NCBI GenBank assembly: GCA_964540965.1 | Contig: CAZIOT010000005.1 | Location: forward strand, 164,384-228,383 | DNA length: 64,000 nt | Source: JADYZU01 sp964540965 | GTDB lineage: Bacteria; Pseudomonadota; Alphaproteobacteria; Rhodobacterales; Rhodobacteraceae | Direction: 5' to 3' | Shown: positions 49,617-58,903 of the stretch, piece after piece | Numbering within the stretch: the stretch's first letter is position 1 | Layout of the letters: each line of letters starts with the position of its first letter | Position numbers and translations under genes: made by a program | Notes under the pieces: generated by a model | Databases searched by the model: none | The model's input: the letters and a program-made list of their open reading frames with translations, nothing else | Told to the model about the DNA's origin: nothing

Positions 49617-50915
49617 TCACTTCTCGGGGATCAGGCCGCGCGGACTGAAGCGCAGCACCAGAAGCAGGATCACGCCCAGCGACAACAGCCGCATGTGCGG
49701 CGCGGAATCGACCAGGTGGTCCTTGAGCCATCCGTCGGCCATGCCCGAGGTGATCAGACCCATGATCCCCGGCCCGACCTGTTCGACGATGAGATAGAGC
49801 CAGCCGATCAGGAGCGCGCCCAGCAGCGAGCCCCAGTTGTTGCCCGATCCGCCGACGATGACCATGACCCAGACAAGGAAGGTCCATTTCAGCGGGTTGT
49901 ATTCGCCGGGGTTCATCAGCCCGTTCATCGACACGAAGATCGCGCCGCCGATGCCGGCCAGCGCGGACCCCAGGACGAAAATCTGCAGGTGGCGGCGGGT
50001 CACGTCCTTGCCCATCGCCTCGGCCGCGACCTCGTTGTCGCGGATGGCGCGCATCATCCGGCCCCAGGGCGATTTCAGCGCCCGTTCCGACAGCCAGATC
50101 ACCAGCCCCAGCACCACGATCAGCAGCACGGCATAAAGCACCTTGACCCAAAGGGTCGAGGCCGTCACCGGGTCGATGCCAAGGCTGGCCGCGCGGTCAA
50201 TGAACGCCTGCGAGCGTTGCAGGTCGACCTCGCGCGGGACCGGCCAGGGCCGCGGCAGGTCGTTGACCATCTTGACGCCGCGGGCCAGCCAATCCTCGTT
50301 TTTCAGCACCTGCACGACGATCTCGGCAATGCCCAGCGTGGCGATGGCAAGGTAATCCGACCGCAGCCCCAGCGCGGTCTTGCCGATGGCCCAGGCCGCG
50401 GCGGCGGCCAGAATCGCCCCCAGCCCCCAGCCCCAGAGCGAGCCGATCCCCAGCCCGCCGATATTGCCGGCGGCAGCGGGATTGTTCGCCTCGATCGCCA
50501 CCACGGCGGGGTCAAAGACGAAGCGGTAAAGGAAGAATCCCAGCACCAGCACCGCCATCGTGCCCCAGGCGCGGCCGCGGCCGGGGGCCATGGTGCGGCG
50601 CAGCCAGATCGTGCCGCCGATCACCAGCAGGGCGATGACGAAAGCCAGGATGATGCGCAGGCCGCCGGCGGCCCATGCGCCCTCGACCGGGCGGGCCGAG
50701 GTCAGGACAACGGCCAGCCCGCCAAGGGCGGCAAAGCCCATGATGCCGGTGTTGAACAGCCCGGCATAGCCCCATTGCAGGTTCACCCCCATCGCCATGA
50801 TCGCCGAGACCAGCGCGAAGTTCAGGATGCGCAGGGATACGTCCCAGGACACGATCATGCCGGTGGCGACGAAAAGGATTGCCACCCCGGCAAACAGCAG
50901 AAGATTGCGGCTCAT
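49617..50915 (-). CDS. livM: Branched-chain amino acid ABC transporter permease LivM
   Basis: A 432-residue inner-membrane permease with about ten helices. The BPD_transp_2 signature region GKDVTRRHLQIFVLGSALAG is near residue 315. It is longer than E. coli LivM (425) by little. Start ATG 50915 overlaps the livH stop by four bases. Last gene of the operon. The ligand is probably a branched-chain amino acid, or another amino acid or amide, since substrate is set by the binding protein. Confidence 0.93.
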   Translation of the reverse strand: MSRNLLLFAGVAILFVATGMIVSWDVSLRILNFALVSAIMAMGVNLQWGYAGLFNTGIMGFAALGGLAVVLTSARPVEGAWAAGGLRIILAFVIALLVIGGTIWLRRTMAPGRGRAWGTMAVLVLGFFLYRFVFDPAVVAIEANNPAAAGNIGGLGIGSLWGWGLGAILAAAAAWAIGKTALGLRSDYLAIATLGIAEIVVQVLKNEDWLARGVKMVNDLPRPWPVPREVDLQRSQAFIDRAASLGIDPVTASTLWVKVLYAVLLIVVLGLVIWLSERALKSPWGRMMRAIRDNEVAAEAMGKDVTRRHLQIFVLGSALAGIGGAIFVSMNGLMNPGEYNPLKWTFLVWVMVIVGGSGNNWGSLLGALLIGWLYLIVEQVGPGIMGLITSGMADGWLKDHLVDSAPHMRLLSLGVILLLVLRFSPRGLIPEK

Positions 50916-51931
50916 ACCGATTTCCCCTTGAAGATGCCGGTCGGCTTGAACAGCAGCACGATGATGAGGATCGCAAAGCTGACGCCGAATTTGTAGTCGG
51001 TGGTGATGAGTTGCAGGTTCAGCCCGCCGGGCGCCGGCATCCAGTCGGCCGGCAGGATATAGCCCAGCACCTTGTTCCAGACATAGGTCACCATCACCTC
51101 GGAAAAGGCGATGATGAAGCCGCCGGCGATGGCACCAAGCGGGCTGCCAAGGCCGCCGACGATGGCCGCGGCGAAGATCGGCAGCAGAAGCTGGAAATAG
51201 GTGAAGGCCTTGAAGCTCTTGTCGAGGCCGTAAAGCACGCCGGCGGTGGTGGCGAGCGCCGCGACGATGATCCAGGTCACGGCGACGACCCGATCGGGGT
51301 TGATGCCGGACAGAAGCGCCAGATCCTCGTTATCGGAAAAGGCGCGCATCGACTTGCCGGTGCGGGTCTTGTTCAGGAACCAGAACAGAAGGGCGACGGC
51401 AATCGCGGCGGTGACCACGGTGATGACCTGGCTGGTCTTGAGACCCAGCCCCTCGGCCAGCCCTGTCGCCTCCTTGAAGGCGGCGGGCGCGATGATCTGG
51501 CGCAGGCCGTCAAGGAACACCACATCCTCGACGCCGATGAACAGCCGGACCACGCCGTTCATCACGAACATCACGCCAAGGCTGACGATGACCAGGATCA
51601 CCGGCGCCGCCTTTCGGTCTCGGTAAAAGCGATAGACAACGCGGTCGGTGCCCAGCACGAACAGCGCGGTGACGGCGATGCCGAAGGGCAGGGCCAGAAG
51701 GGCTGTCGGCAGCGGGCCAAGGCTGACGCCCCAGTATTGCAGCAGGAAGGTGACGCCGATCGTCACCATGGTGCCGAAGGCCATGGTGTCGCCATGGGCA
51801 AAGTTGGAAAACCGCAGGATGCCGTAGATCAGCGTCACCCCCAGCGCCCCCAGCGCCAGTTGCGAGCCATAGGTGGCCGCGGGGATGAACACATAATTGA
51901 GGAATGCCACGAGGGCGTTGAGCAGATCCAT
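50912..51931 (-). CDS. livH: Branched-chain amino acid ABC transporter permease LivH
   Basis: A 339-residue permease with 8-9 helices. It starts MDLLNALVAFLNYVFIPAA; GALGVTLIYGILRFSNFAHGD is the classic LivH motif near residue 28, and VGGLGSPLGAIAGGF near 265 is the conserved cytoplasmic loop that contacts the ATPases. ATG 51931 has GGAG 10 bases upstream; an in-frame upstream start (51985) would overlap the small secreted gene. Confidence 0.93.
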   Translation of the reverse strand: MDLLNALVAFLNYVFIPAATYGSQLALGALGVTLIYGILRFSNFAHGDTMAFGTMVTIGVTFLLQYWGVSLGPLPTALLALPFGIAVTALFVLGTDRVVYRFYRDRKAAPVILVIVSLGVMFVMNGVVRLFIGVEDVVFLDGLRQIIAPAAFKEATGLAEGLGLKTSQVITVVTAAIAVALLFWFLNKTRTGKSMRAFSDNEDLALLSGINPDRVVAVTWIIVAALATTAGVLYGLDKSFKAFTYFQLLLPIFAAAIVGGLGSPLGAIAGGFIIAFSEVMVTYVWNKVLGYILPADWMPAPGGLNLQLITTDYKFGVSFAILIIVLLFKPTGIFKGKSV

Positions 51932-51971
51932 CAGCGGGTCTCCGGCCGGGTGGCGGGTGCGGAAGTTCGGG

Positions 51972-52346
51972 TCATTGCGCGGCATCCGTGCAGCGGCCGG
52001 TGGCGATCCAGACGCGGCCTTGCGCGCCCGGATCGCGGCGGGTCAGGATATAGTCGCCGCCCTCGCGCCGGACGCCAAGCAGCACGGCATCCCCCTCGGG
52101 CGAGGTTGCGGTCCAGACCAGCGATCCCTGGCCCTCGGACCGGCTGGCCGGCACCCAGGTACCTTCGCCAAGATACAGTTCGGGCGCGGCGCCAAGGGGA
52201 TCGCGGACATAGGTCGCGCCCTCCTCGTTGGCGGGATTGGCGGCGAAACACTCCTGATCCGAGCAGAAGATCTGCGTCGGGCAGGCCAGATCGGCCATCG
52301 CCGGGCCTGTCGAGGCGGCGATGAGCAGGGGAAGAAGGACGCGCAT
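51972..52346 (-). CDS. Small secreted cysteine-containing protein inside the liv operon
   Basis: A 124-residue protein with a signal peptide (MRVLLPLLIAASTGPAMA) and a mature part with five cysteines (LACPTQIFCSDQECF at the N-terminus, GRCTDAAQ at the end). It starts two bases behind the livF stop and ends 40 bases before livH, so it is an operon member, not a chance frame. I do not recognise the family. The middle part, GSLVWTATSPEGDAVLLGVR, looks like a beta-sheet. Confidence 0.75.
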   Translation of the reverse strand: MRVLLPLLIAASTGPAMADLACPTQIFCSDQECFAANPANEEGATYVRDPLGAAPELYLGEGTWVPASRSEGQGSLVWTATSPEGDAVLLGVRREGGDYILTRRDPGAQGRVWIATGRCTDAAQ

Positions 52347-52348
52347 CC

Positions 52349-53185
52349 CTAACCCCCCAGGAAGGTGCGGCGGACCACCGGGTCGGCGAGAAGCTCGCGC
52401 CCCGATCCGGTATGGGCATTGGCGCCCTGCACCAGCACATAGGCGATGTCGGCGATCTCAAGCGCCTGCCGCGCGTTCTGTTCCACCATCAGGATGGTGA
52501 TTCCGGCGCGGGCGACCTCGATGATGCGGTCGAACAATTCGTCCATGACGATGGGCGAGACGCCGGCGGTCGGTTCGTCCAGCATCAGCACCTTGGGCTG
52601 GGTCATCAGCGCGCGGCCGACGGCGACCTGCTGGCGCTGCCCGCCCGACAACTCGCCCGCCGCCTGACGCCGCTTGTCGCGCAGGATCGGGAACAGCGAA
52701 TAGACCTGATCCAGCGTGCCCGAGATGTCGTCGCGGCGCAGGAAGGCGCCCATTTCAAGGTTTTCCTCGACGGTCATCGAGGTGAAGATGTTGTGGGTCT
52801 GCGGCACGAAGGCCATGCCCTTGGCCACGCGGGCCTGCGGCGCAAGGTCGGTGATGTCCTCGCCATCAAGCCTGACCCGGCCCTCGCGCAGCGACAGCAT
52901 CCCGAACACCGCCTTCATCGCGGTGGACTTGCCGGCGCCGTTCGGGCCGACGATCACCGCGATCTGGCCGCGTTCGACCGAAATCGTGCAATCGTTCAGG
53001 ATATTGGCGCCCTTGCCGTAACCGCCGGTCATGTGGTCGCCGGTCAGGAACGGGCCGCCGGGGGCGGGATGCGCCTTTCCTCCCTGCGCCACGGTTGCGG
53101 CATCGCCGGTGGCCGGCCGGCCCAGCGAGGCATCCTTGTTGCCGCGCCCGGTCTGGATGGCCTTCATGTCCTCGTCGCCGGTCAT
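52349..53185 (-). CDS. livF: Branched-chain amino acid ABC transporter ATPase LivF
   Basis: A 278-residue ATPase: Walker A GPNGAGKST, signature LSGGQRQQVAVGRAL, Walker B VLMLDEPTAG. LivF normally begins close to the first beta-strand; here about 50 extra residues (MTGDEDMKAIQTGRGN and a Gly/Ala-rich stretch) precede LTGDHMTGGYGKG. The start is set by ATGA overlap with livG. The extension may be disordered. Confidence 0.92.
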   Translation of the reverse strand: MTGDEDMKAIQTGRGNKDASLGRPATGDAATVAQGGKAHPAPGGPFLTGDHMTGGYGKGANILNDCTISVERGQIAVIVGPNGAGKSTAMKAVFGMLSLREGRVRLDGEDITDLAPQARVAKGMAFVPQTHNIFTSMTVEENLEMGAFLRRDDISGTLDQVYSLFPILRDKRRQAAGELSGGQRQQVAVGRALMTQPKVLMLDEPTAGVSPIVMDELFDRIIEVARAGITILMVEQNARQALEIADIAYVLVQGANAHTGSGRELLADPVVRRTFLGG

Positions 53186-53964
53186 GCGCCCACCTTGTCC
53201 TTGTTCTTGAGCCCGGTGCCAAGATAGGCCTCGATCACCGCCTCGTTGGCGCGGATCTGGTCGGCCGACCCCTGCGCCAGCACCTTGCCCTCGGCCATGA
53301 CGATCACCGGATCGCAAAGCCGGGCGATGAAATCCATGTCGTGCTCGATGACGCAGAAGGTATAGCCGCGCTCCTTGTTCAGGCGCACGATGGCATCGCC
53401 GATGGTGTTGAGGAGCGTGCGGTTCACGCCCGCCCCCACCTCGTCGAGAAAGACGATGCGGGCATCGACCATCATGGTGCGGCCCAGTTCGAGCAGTTTC
53501 TTCTGCCCGCCCGACAGGTTGCCGGCCTTTTCGTCCTTCAGATGGGAAATCGTCAGGAAATCAAGAACCTCGTCGGCTTTCTTGAGCAGCGCGGCCTCTT
53601 CCTGGGCGATGCGGCCGCGGTTGAACAGCGCGTTCCACAGGGTTTCGCCCGACTGGCCCTCGGGGACCATCATCAGGTTCTCGCGCACGGACATCGACGA
53701 AAATTCATGCGCGATCTGGAAGGTGCGCAACAGGCCCTTGTGGAACAGTTCGTGCGGTTCCAGGCCGGTGATATCCTCGCCCGCCATGGTCACCCGGCCC
53801 GAGGTCGGCTTGAGCCGCCCGGCGATGACGTTGAACATGGTGGTCTTGCCGGCGCCGTTCGGACCGATCAGCCCGGTGATCGACCCCTGGGCGATCTCGA
53901 AGCTGGCTCCGTCAACGGCATGGAAACCGCCGAAGTGCTTGTGCACATCGTCGACGACGATCAT
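53182..53964 (-). CDS. livG: Branched-chain amino acid ABC transporter ATPase LivG
   Basis: A 260-residue ATPase: MIVVDDVHKHFGGFHAVDGA start, Walker A GPNGAGKTT near residue 34, signature NLSGGQKKLLELGR, Walker B IVFLDEVGAG. The usual EPAAG after Walker B is EVGAG. It pairs with LivF to drive LivHM. The gene lies 114 bases behind the binding-protein gene, with a hairpin in between. Confidence 0.93.
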   Translation of the reverse strand: MIVVDDVHKHFGGFHAVDGASFEIAQGSITGLIGPNGAGKTTMFNVIAGRLKPTSGRVTMAGEDITGLEPHELFHKGLLRTFQIAHEFSSMSVRENLMMVPEGQSGETLWNALFNRGRIAQEEAALLKKADEVLDFLTISHLKDEKAGNLSGGQKKLLELGRTMMVDARIVFLDEVGAGVNRTLLNTIGDAIVRLNKERGYTFCVIEHDMDFIARLCDPVIVMAEGKVLAQGSADQIRANEAVIEAYLGTGLKNKDKVGA

Positions 53965-54022
53965 CCGTGTCTCCCCGTGTGGGCCGTCGGGTCTTTGCCC
54001 GCGGCCTTATCGTTGCGGCAAC

Positions 54023-54046
54023 GGCCCGGGAGATGCCCCCCGGGCC
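54023..54046 (-). promoter_or_regulatory. Intercistronic hairpin between the liv binding-protein gene and livG
   Basis: GGCCCGGG (54023-54030) and CCCGGGCC (54039-54046) form an 8-bp stem with an 8-base loop and no T-run. Hairpins at this place commonly stabilise the binding-protein mRNA or cause partial termination, giving more binding protein than permease. Confidence 0.6.
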
Positions 54047-54078
54047 GCGCCATATATCAGACTGCCATAACCGGCGGT

Positions 54079-55263
54079 TCAGCGATAGCCGACCGTGATG
54101 ATTTCGCCGTCTTCGAATTCGACTTCACGGTAGTTGCCGGCGGATTCGCCGGCGCCGATCAGTTCCACCGCGGTGGCGCCGACATAGTCGATGTCGGTGC
54201 CGGCGGCGATCAGTTCCAGCGCCTTGCCCAGTTCGCCGGGCAGGATCGGCTCGCCGGGGGCGTTGGCCAGATCCAGCACATGGGTCGCGGCATCGGCCGA
54301 ATTGGTCGACCCGGCCGCAGCCCAGGACAGCATGATCAGCGCCGCGGCGTCATAGGATTCCGCCGAGAAGGCCGAGGTGCCGTCGAAACCGGCCGCGGTG
54401 GCCAGTTCGTGGAACAGCGCCGCGCCGTTCGAATCGGTGCCCGGATACTGGCCGAAGGACGAATTCAGCCCGGCGCCGATGTCGGTGGCGATCTGCTGGC
54501 CGACCATGCCGTCGGGCAGGACGAAGGTGTCGAACGCGCCGGTGTCGAGCGAGGCCTGGATGATGCCCTTGCCGCCCTGGTCGGTATAGCCGGCCACGAC
54601 AAGGATCTGCCCGCCGGCCGCAGCCAGCGCCGCGACTTCGGCCGAATAGTCGGCCTTGCCGTCCTCGTGCGGGGTCGAGATGGTCACGGTGCCGCCGGCT
54701 TCGGTGAAGGCGGCCTGGAACGCATCGGCCAGACCCTTGCCGTAGTCGTTATTGGTATAGGTCAGCGCGACGGTATCAAAGCCGCGTTCGCGGATGATGT
54801 CGGACATGACCACGCCCTGACGGGCATCCGACGGCGCTGTGCGGAAGAACAGGTTGTCGTCTTCGGCGGTCGACAGCGCGGGCGAGGTGGCCGAGGGCGA
54901 GATCATCAGGATGCCGTTCGGGCGGGCGACGTTCTGCAGAACGGCGCCGGTGACGCCCGAGCAGTCCGCGCCCATGAGCGCGACCACGCCTTCGCCGGTG
55001 ACCAGCGTTTCCGCCGCCGACTGGGCCGCAGCAGCATCGACGCAGGTGTCATCGGCGCGAACCGGCACCACGGTCGAGCCGCCCAGCAGCAGGCCGGTGG
55101 CGTTCACTTCGGCGATGGCGGCTTCGGCGCCGGCGGCCATGTTCGGCGTGATCGATTCGAGCGGGCCGGTGAAGCCCAGCAGGATCCCCATCTTGATGTC
55201 TTCGGCCGAAGCGGCCCCGGCGCCAAGCGCCAGCGTGGCCGAGGCCAGCAGCAGTTTCTTCAT
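54079..55263 (-). CDS. ABC transporter substrate-binding protein, branched-chain amino acid type
   Basis: A 394-residue periplasmic protein with signal peptide MKKLLLASATLALGAGAASA, cleaved before EDIKMG. The mature protein begins IKMGILLGFTGPLESITPNM, as in Peripla_BP_6 proteins, and has DDTCVDAAAAQSAAETLV and ALTYTNNDYGKGLADAF. The ligand cannot be read from sequence: branched-chain amino acids, urea, amides and aromatic acids are all bound by relatives. ATG 55263 follows GGGAG. First gene of the operon. Confidence 0.92.
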   Translation of the reverse strand: MKKLLLASATLALGAGAASAEDIKMGILLGFTGPLESITPNMAAGAEAAIAEVNATGLLLGGSTVVPVRADDTCVDAAAAQSAAETLVTGEGVVALMGADCSGVTGAVLQNVARPNGILMISPSATSPALSTAEDDNLFFRTAPSDARQGVVMSDIIRERGFDTVALTYTNNDYGKGLADAFQAAFTEAGGTVTISTPHEDGKADYSAEVAALAAAGGQILVVAGYTDQGGKGIIQASLDTGAFDTFVLPDGMVGQQIATDIGAGLNSSFGQYPGTDSNGAALFHELATAAGFDGTSAFSAESYDAAALIMLSWAAAGSTNSADAATHVLDLANAPGEPILPGELGKALELIAAGTDIDYVGATAVELIGAGESAGNYREVEFEDGEIITVGYR

Positions 55264-55410
55264 TGTCGTCTCCCTGTAGGATTTGCTTGTCCTGCCGGGC
55301 AAGCTAGCCAGTGCGGGTTCAAAAGGAAAGTCCGAAGGCGGCGATTACCCTGCGCTTTGCGGCAGCGAATCCGGGCTGACGCAGGGTCAACCCGCGGGCC
55401 CGGCACACGC

Positions 55411-56436
55411 CTAGATTGAAAGCCGTGCCGCCATCGCCTGCGGCCCGCTGCCTTGCGTGCCGCGTTCGCGATAGGGCGTCGTGGCATATTGCGACCGATA
55501 GCATTTCGAGAAATGCGACGGGCTGGAGAATCCGCAGGCCAGCGCCACGTTGATCACGCTCATGTCGGTCTGCATCAACAGGTTGCGCGCCTTCTGCAGG
55601 CGCAGTTCCATGTAATACCGCTTGGGACTGCGGTTGAGATAGCGGCGGAACAGCCGTTCCAGCTGCCGGGTCGACATGCCGACATCGCGGGCAAGGGTGG
55701 CGGGGCTGATCGGTTCCTCGATCGCCTGTTCCATGATCTGGATGACACGGCCCAGCTTGGGGTGGCGCACGCCGATCCGGGTCGGGATCGACAGGCGCTG
55801 CGTGTCCTGGTCGGTGCGGATCGAGGAATAGATCAACTGGTCGGCCACAGCACTCGCCAGTTCCTCGCCATGGTCGTCGGCGATGATCTTGAGCATGAGG
55901 TCGATGGAGGCCGTGCCCCCGGCGGTGGTGATGCGGTTGCCGTCGATGACAAAGACGGACTTGGTCAGGGTCACGTCCTCGAATTCCTCGGCAAAGCTGT
56001 CCTGGTTTTCCCAGTGGATCGTCGCCTTCTTGCCGTCGAGCAGCCCGGCCTTGGCCAGGCAATAGCCGGCGGTGCAGAGGCCGCCCAGCGTGACGCCGCG
56101 CCGCGCCTCGCGCCGCAGCCAGGACACCAGCTTGCGGCTGGTCGCCTCGGCGATGTCGATGCCGCCGCAGAGGAACACGGTATCCTCGCGGTCAAGCTCG
56201 GCCAGATCCATGTCGACGCGGAACTCGGTGCCGTTGGAACAGCGCACGCCGGTGCCGCCTTCGCCGGCGATGGACCAGGTATAAAGCACCTGCCCCGCCA
56301 TGCGGTTGGCGATGCGCAGGCTTTCCACCGCGCAGGCGAAACAGAGCATGGTGAAATTGTCGAGAAGCACGAATACGAAATGGCGTTCCTGCGGAGCGGG
56401 ATCCGCAAGGTCGACGGTCTGTGGCTGGATGTTCAT
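55411..56436 (-). CDS. GlxA family (DJ-1/PfpI-AraC) transcriptional regulator
   Basis: A 341-residue regulator: an N-terminal DJ-1/PfpI domain (FVFVLLDNFTMLCFACAVESL to GGLCTAGYCLAKAGL; the nucleophile-elbow Cys is in LCTAGY) and a C-terminal AraC helix-turn-helix pair (ATLARDVGMSTRQLERLFRRYL and INVALACGFSSPSHFSKCYR). Relatives respond to arginine, carnitine or glycine betaine. The neighbouring liv operon on the same strand is a possible target. ATG 56436 is used; neither it nor GTG 56454 has a good ribosome-binding site. Confidence 0.9.
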   Translation of the reverse strand: MNIQPQTVDLADPAPQERHFVFVLLDNFTMLCFACAVESLRIANRMAGQVLYTWSIAGEGGTGVRCSNGTEFRVDMDLAELDREDTVFLCGGIDIAEATSRKLVSWLRREARRGVTLGGLCTAGYCLAKAGLLDGKKATIHWENQDSFAEEFEDVTLTKSVFVIDGNRITTAGGTASIDLMLKIIADDHGEELASAVADQLIYSSIRTDQDTQRLSIPTRIGVRHPKLGRVIQIMEQAIEEPISPATLARDVGMSTRQLERLFRRYLNRSPKRYYMELRLQKARNLLMQTDMSVINVALACGFSSPSHFSKCYRSQYATTPYRERGTQGSGPQAMAARLSI

Positions 56437-56639
56437 GGGACACCGGGCGGGCACGCGGCGGAATGACGCGGCTGGCGCGCGTTTTACGCGCGCGACAGCC
56501 TGCCGTCAAATGCGGCATGAGATGTCGTTTTGCGCCGATCACCGCCCGGTTGCCGGCGGATTTGGGCATTGGATTCACCCCTTCGCGGCGCTATACCCCC
56601 GCCGTTCGGCGGCTGGTCCGCCATGCTGAGGAGACGATC

Positions 56640-58010
56640 ATGACCGAGTGGCAGAAAACCGACTGGCGGAAACTTCCGCGGGTTCAGATGCCCGACTATG
56701 CCGATGCCGACAGGCTCGCCATGGTCGAGGGTCGGCTGTCGTCCTATCCGCCCCTGGTCTTTGCCGGCGAGGCGCGGCGGCTCAAGGCGCATCTGGCCAA
56801 GGTCGGCCGCGGCGAGGCGTTCCTACTGCAGGGCGGCGATTGCGCCGAAAGCTTTGCCGAATTTTCCGCCGACAACATCCGCGACACGTTCAAGGTCATG
56901 TTGCAGATGGCCATGGTCCTGACCTGGGGCGCGAAGCTGCCGGTGGTCAAGGTCGGGCGCATGGCCGGGCAATTCGCCAAGCCGCGGTCGGCGCCGACCG
57001 AGATGGTGAACGGGGTCGAACTCGCCAGCTACAAGGGCGACATCATCAACGGCTTCGATTCGACGGTGGCGGCACGGACGCCCGACCCGGAGCGCATGTT
57101 GCAGGCCTATACCCAGTCGGCGGCGACTCTGAACCTGCTGCGTGCGTTCTCGACCGGCGGCTATGCCGACATGCACAAGGTCCACGCCTGGACCCTGGGC
57201 TTTACCGGCGCGCCCGAGGCCGAGAAATACCGCGACCTCGCCAACCGCATCAGCGACACGCTCGACTTCATGGAGGCCGCCGGCATCCGCGAAGAGGCCG
57301 AGCATACGCTGCAGACGGTGGAATTCTATACCAGCCACGAGGCGCTGCTTCTTGAATATGAAGAGGCGCTGACGCGGGTGGATTCGACCTCCGGGCAGGT
57401 TCTGGCCGGTTCGGGCCACATGATCTGGATCGGCGACCGCACCCGCCAGCCGGACGGCGCGCATGTCGAATACTGCCGCGGCGTACTGAACCCGATCGGG
57501 CTGAAATGCGGGCCGTCGCTGACCTCGGGCCATCTCAAGGCACTGATGGCGCGGCTGAACCCGAAAAACGAACCGGGCCGCCTGACGCTGATCGCCCGCT
57601 TTGGCGCCGGCAATGTCGGCGAACACCTGCCGCGCCTGATCCGCGCCGTGCAGGAAGAAGGGGCCAATGTCACCTGGACCTGCGACCCGATGCACGGCAA
57701 CACGATCAAGTCGACGAGCGGTTACAAGACGCGGCCCTTCGATTCGGTGCTGCGCGAGGTGCGGGAATTCTTCGGTGTCCACAATGCCGAAGGCTCGATC
57801 CCCGGCGGCGTGCATTTCGAGATGACCGGCAAGGACGTGACCGAATGCACCGGCGGCGTGCGCGCGGTCTCGGACGAGGACCTGTCGAGCCGCTATCACA
57901 CCGCCTGCGACCCGCGGCTCAATGCCTCGCAATCGCTGGAACTGGCGTTTCTGGTGGCCGAGGAACTGGCCGGACGCCGGACCGAGATCCGCCGCGCGGC
58001 GGCGATGTAG
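56640..58010 (+). CDS. aroG: 3-deoxy-7-phosphoheptulonate synthase, class II
   Basis: First enzyme of the shikimate pathway: joins phosphoenolpyruvate and erythrose 4-phosphate. The 456-residue plant/alphaproteobacterial-type enzyme starts TEWQKTDWRKLPRVQMPDY and has LLQGGDCAESFAEF, VVKVGRMAGQFAKPRS, WIGDRTRQPDGAHVEYCRG and VTWTCDPMHGNTI; Cys and His metal ligands are intact. GAGGAG lies upstream of ATG 56640. The divergent GlxA-type gene is 200 bases away; a hairpin follows. Confidence 0.96.
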   Translation: MTEWQKTDWRKLPRVQMPDYADADRLAMVEGRLSSYPPLVFAGEARRLKAHLAKVGRGEAFLLQGGDCAESFAEFSADNIRDTFKVMLQMAMVLTWGAKLPVVKVGRMAGQFAKPRSAPTEMVNGVELASYKGDIINGFDSTVAARTPDPERMLQAYTQSAATLNLLRAFSTGGYADMHKVHAWTLGFTGAPEAEKYRDLANRISDTLDFMEAAGIREEAEHTLQTVEFYTSHEALLLEYEEALTRVDSTSGQVLAGSGHMIWIGDRTRQPDGAHVEYCRGVLNPIGLKCGPSLTSGHLKALMARLNPKNEPGRLTLIARFGAGNVGEHLPRLIRAVQEEGANVTWTCDPMHGNTIKSTSGYKTRPFDSVLREVREFFGVHNAEGSIPGGVHFEMTGKDVTECTGGVRAVSDEDLSSRYHTACDPRLNASQSLELAFLVAEELAGRRTEIRRAAAM

Positions 58011-58039
58011 GGCAGGGGGCGACCTGCCGGCACAGGGTG

Positions 58040-58059
58040 AGGGGCGGCGGGCCGCCCCT
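58040..58059. terminator. Bidirectional hairpin between the DAHP synthase and PAS protein genes
   Basis: AGGGGCGGC and GCCGCCCCT at 58040-58059 between convergent genes; a T-rich stretch is absent. The last base of the stem is the first base of the PAS-gene stop codon. Confidence 0.5.
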
Positions 58060-58697
58060 TACCCGTTCGACACCACCAGCCGCAGAGCCGGCCGCAGCGG
58101 CGGCGTCTGGCGGCGTTCGCCAACCGCGGCCAGACGCGGCGCATGCAGCGGTTCGGGAAGGTTCACCGGCTCGATCCGCGGGGCGACGGTCGGCAGGGCA
58201 AAGCGCACCGGCACCCGGCCGGGCACGCCGTCGCACAGGATGGCGCCGATCATGCGGTTGACCTCGCCGCCGGCATCGCACAGCGGCAGCAGGATCATCC
58301 GCCCGGCCATCCGCCCGCGCAGCAGGCCGCGCCCGGCCTCGACCGGCACTTCGACGATGGCGGGGCCGTCAAAGGTGCTCGCGATCAGCGGCAGCAGACG
58401 TTCCCGCGCGGCGGCGGTGAACAGGGCACAAAGCGGCATCCCCCGCGGCTCCATCCCGAAAAGCGCCGACAGCCGCTGGCCGGCCACCCGGATCCGCGCC
58501 ACGCCCGGCGCCACCCGTTCGGCGACAAAGGCATGCGGCAGCACTGCGTCGATGGCCGCGGGGTCGACATCGGTCCGCGCCGGGATGGCGCGGGCGCCGC
58601 GCAGCACGCGCCAATAGGCCTCAAGCTGGGCAAGCAGCGCCGGGGACGTGGCGGCGCCGTGCAGCGCAAGCGGCTGGGCGTCAGTGTCGCGGGTCAT
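58059..58697 (-). CDS. PAS-domain protein (PAS_5 type)
   Basis: A 212-residue soluble protein. LEAYWRVLRGARAIPARTDVDP with IDAVLPHAFVAERV and GVARIRVAGQRLSALFGMEPRG is the alphaproteobacterial PAS_5 pattern, which usually stands alone with no output domain. The C-terminus carries LNLPEP-like linkers and ends RLVVSNG. Ligand and target are unknown; relatives are sometimes linked to chemotaxis or cell-cycle control. GGAGG precedes ATG 58697. Confidence 0.82.
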   Translation of the reverse strand: MTRDTDAQPLALHGAATSPALLAQLEAYWRVLRGARAIPARTDVDPAAIDAVLPHAFVAERVAPGVARIRVAGQRLSALFGMEPRGMPLCALFTAAARERLLPLIASTFDGPAIVEVPVEAGRGLLRGRMAGRMILLPLCDAGGEVNRMIGAILCDGVPGRVPVRFALPTVAPRIEPVNLPEPLHAPRLAAVGERRQTPPLRPALRLVVSNG

Positions 58698-58903
58698 TCC
58701 GGCCTCCGTCGGGTTTGTCACAGATATGAAGCAAACCCTAAGCGCCATTGTTCGGCCACAGAAGTTGACAAAGTGTAAACGGGTTAACGGCACGGGCCGG
58801 TTTCCCCGCTGTCGGCGCCGGGGCCCGGCCAGCCGCCCGCCCTTGCGGTGTCGCCCGCTTTGGTATCAGGTCGCCCGAGGGGGAGGCCCAGCAGGAGGCA
58901 CGC

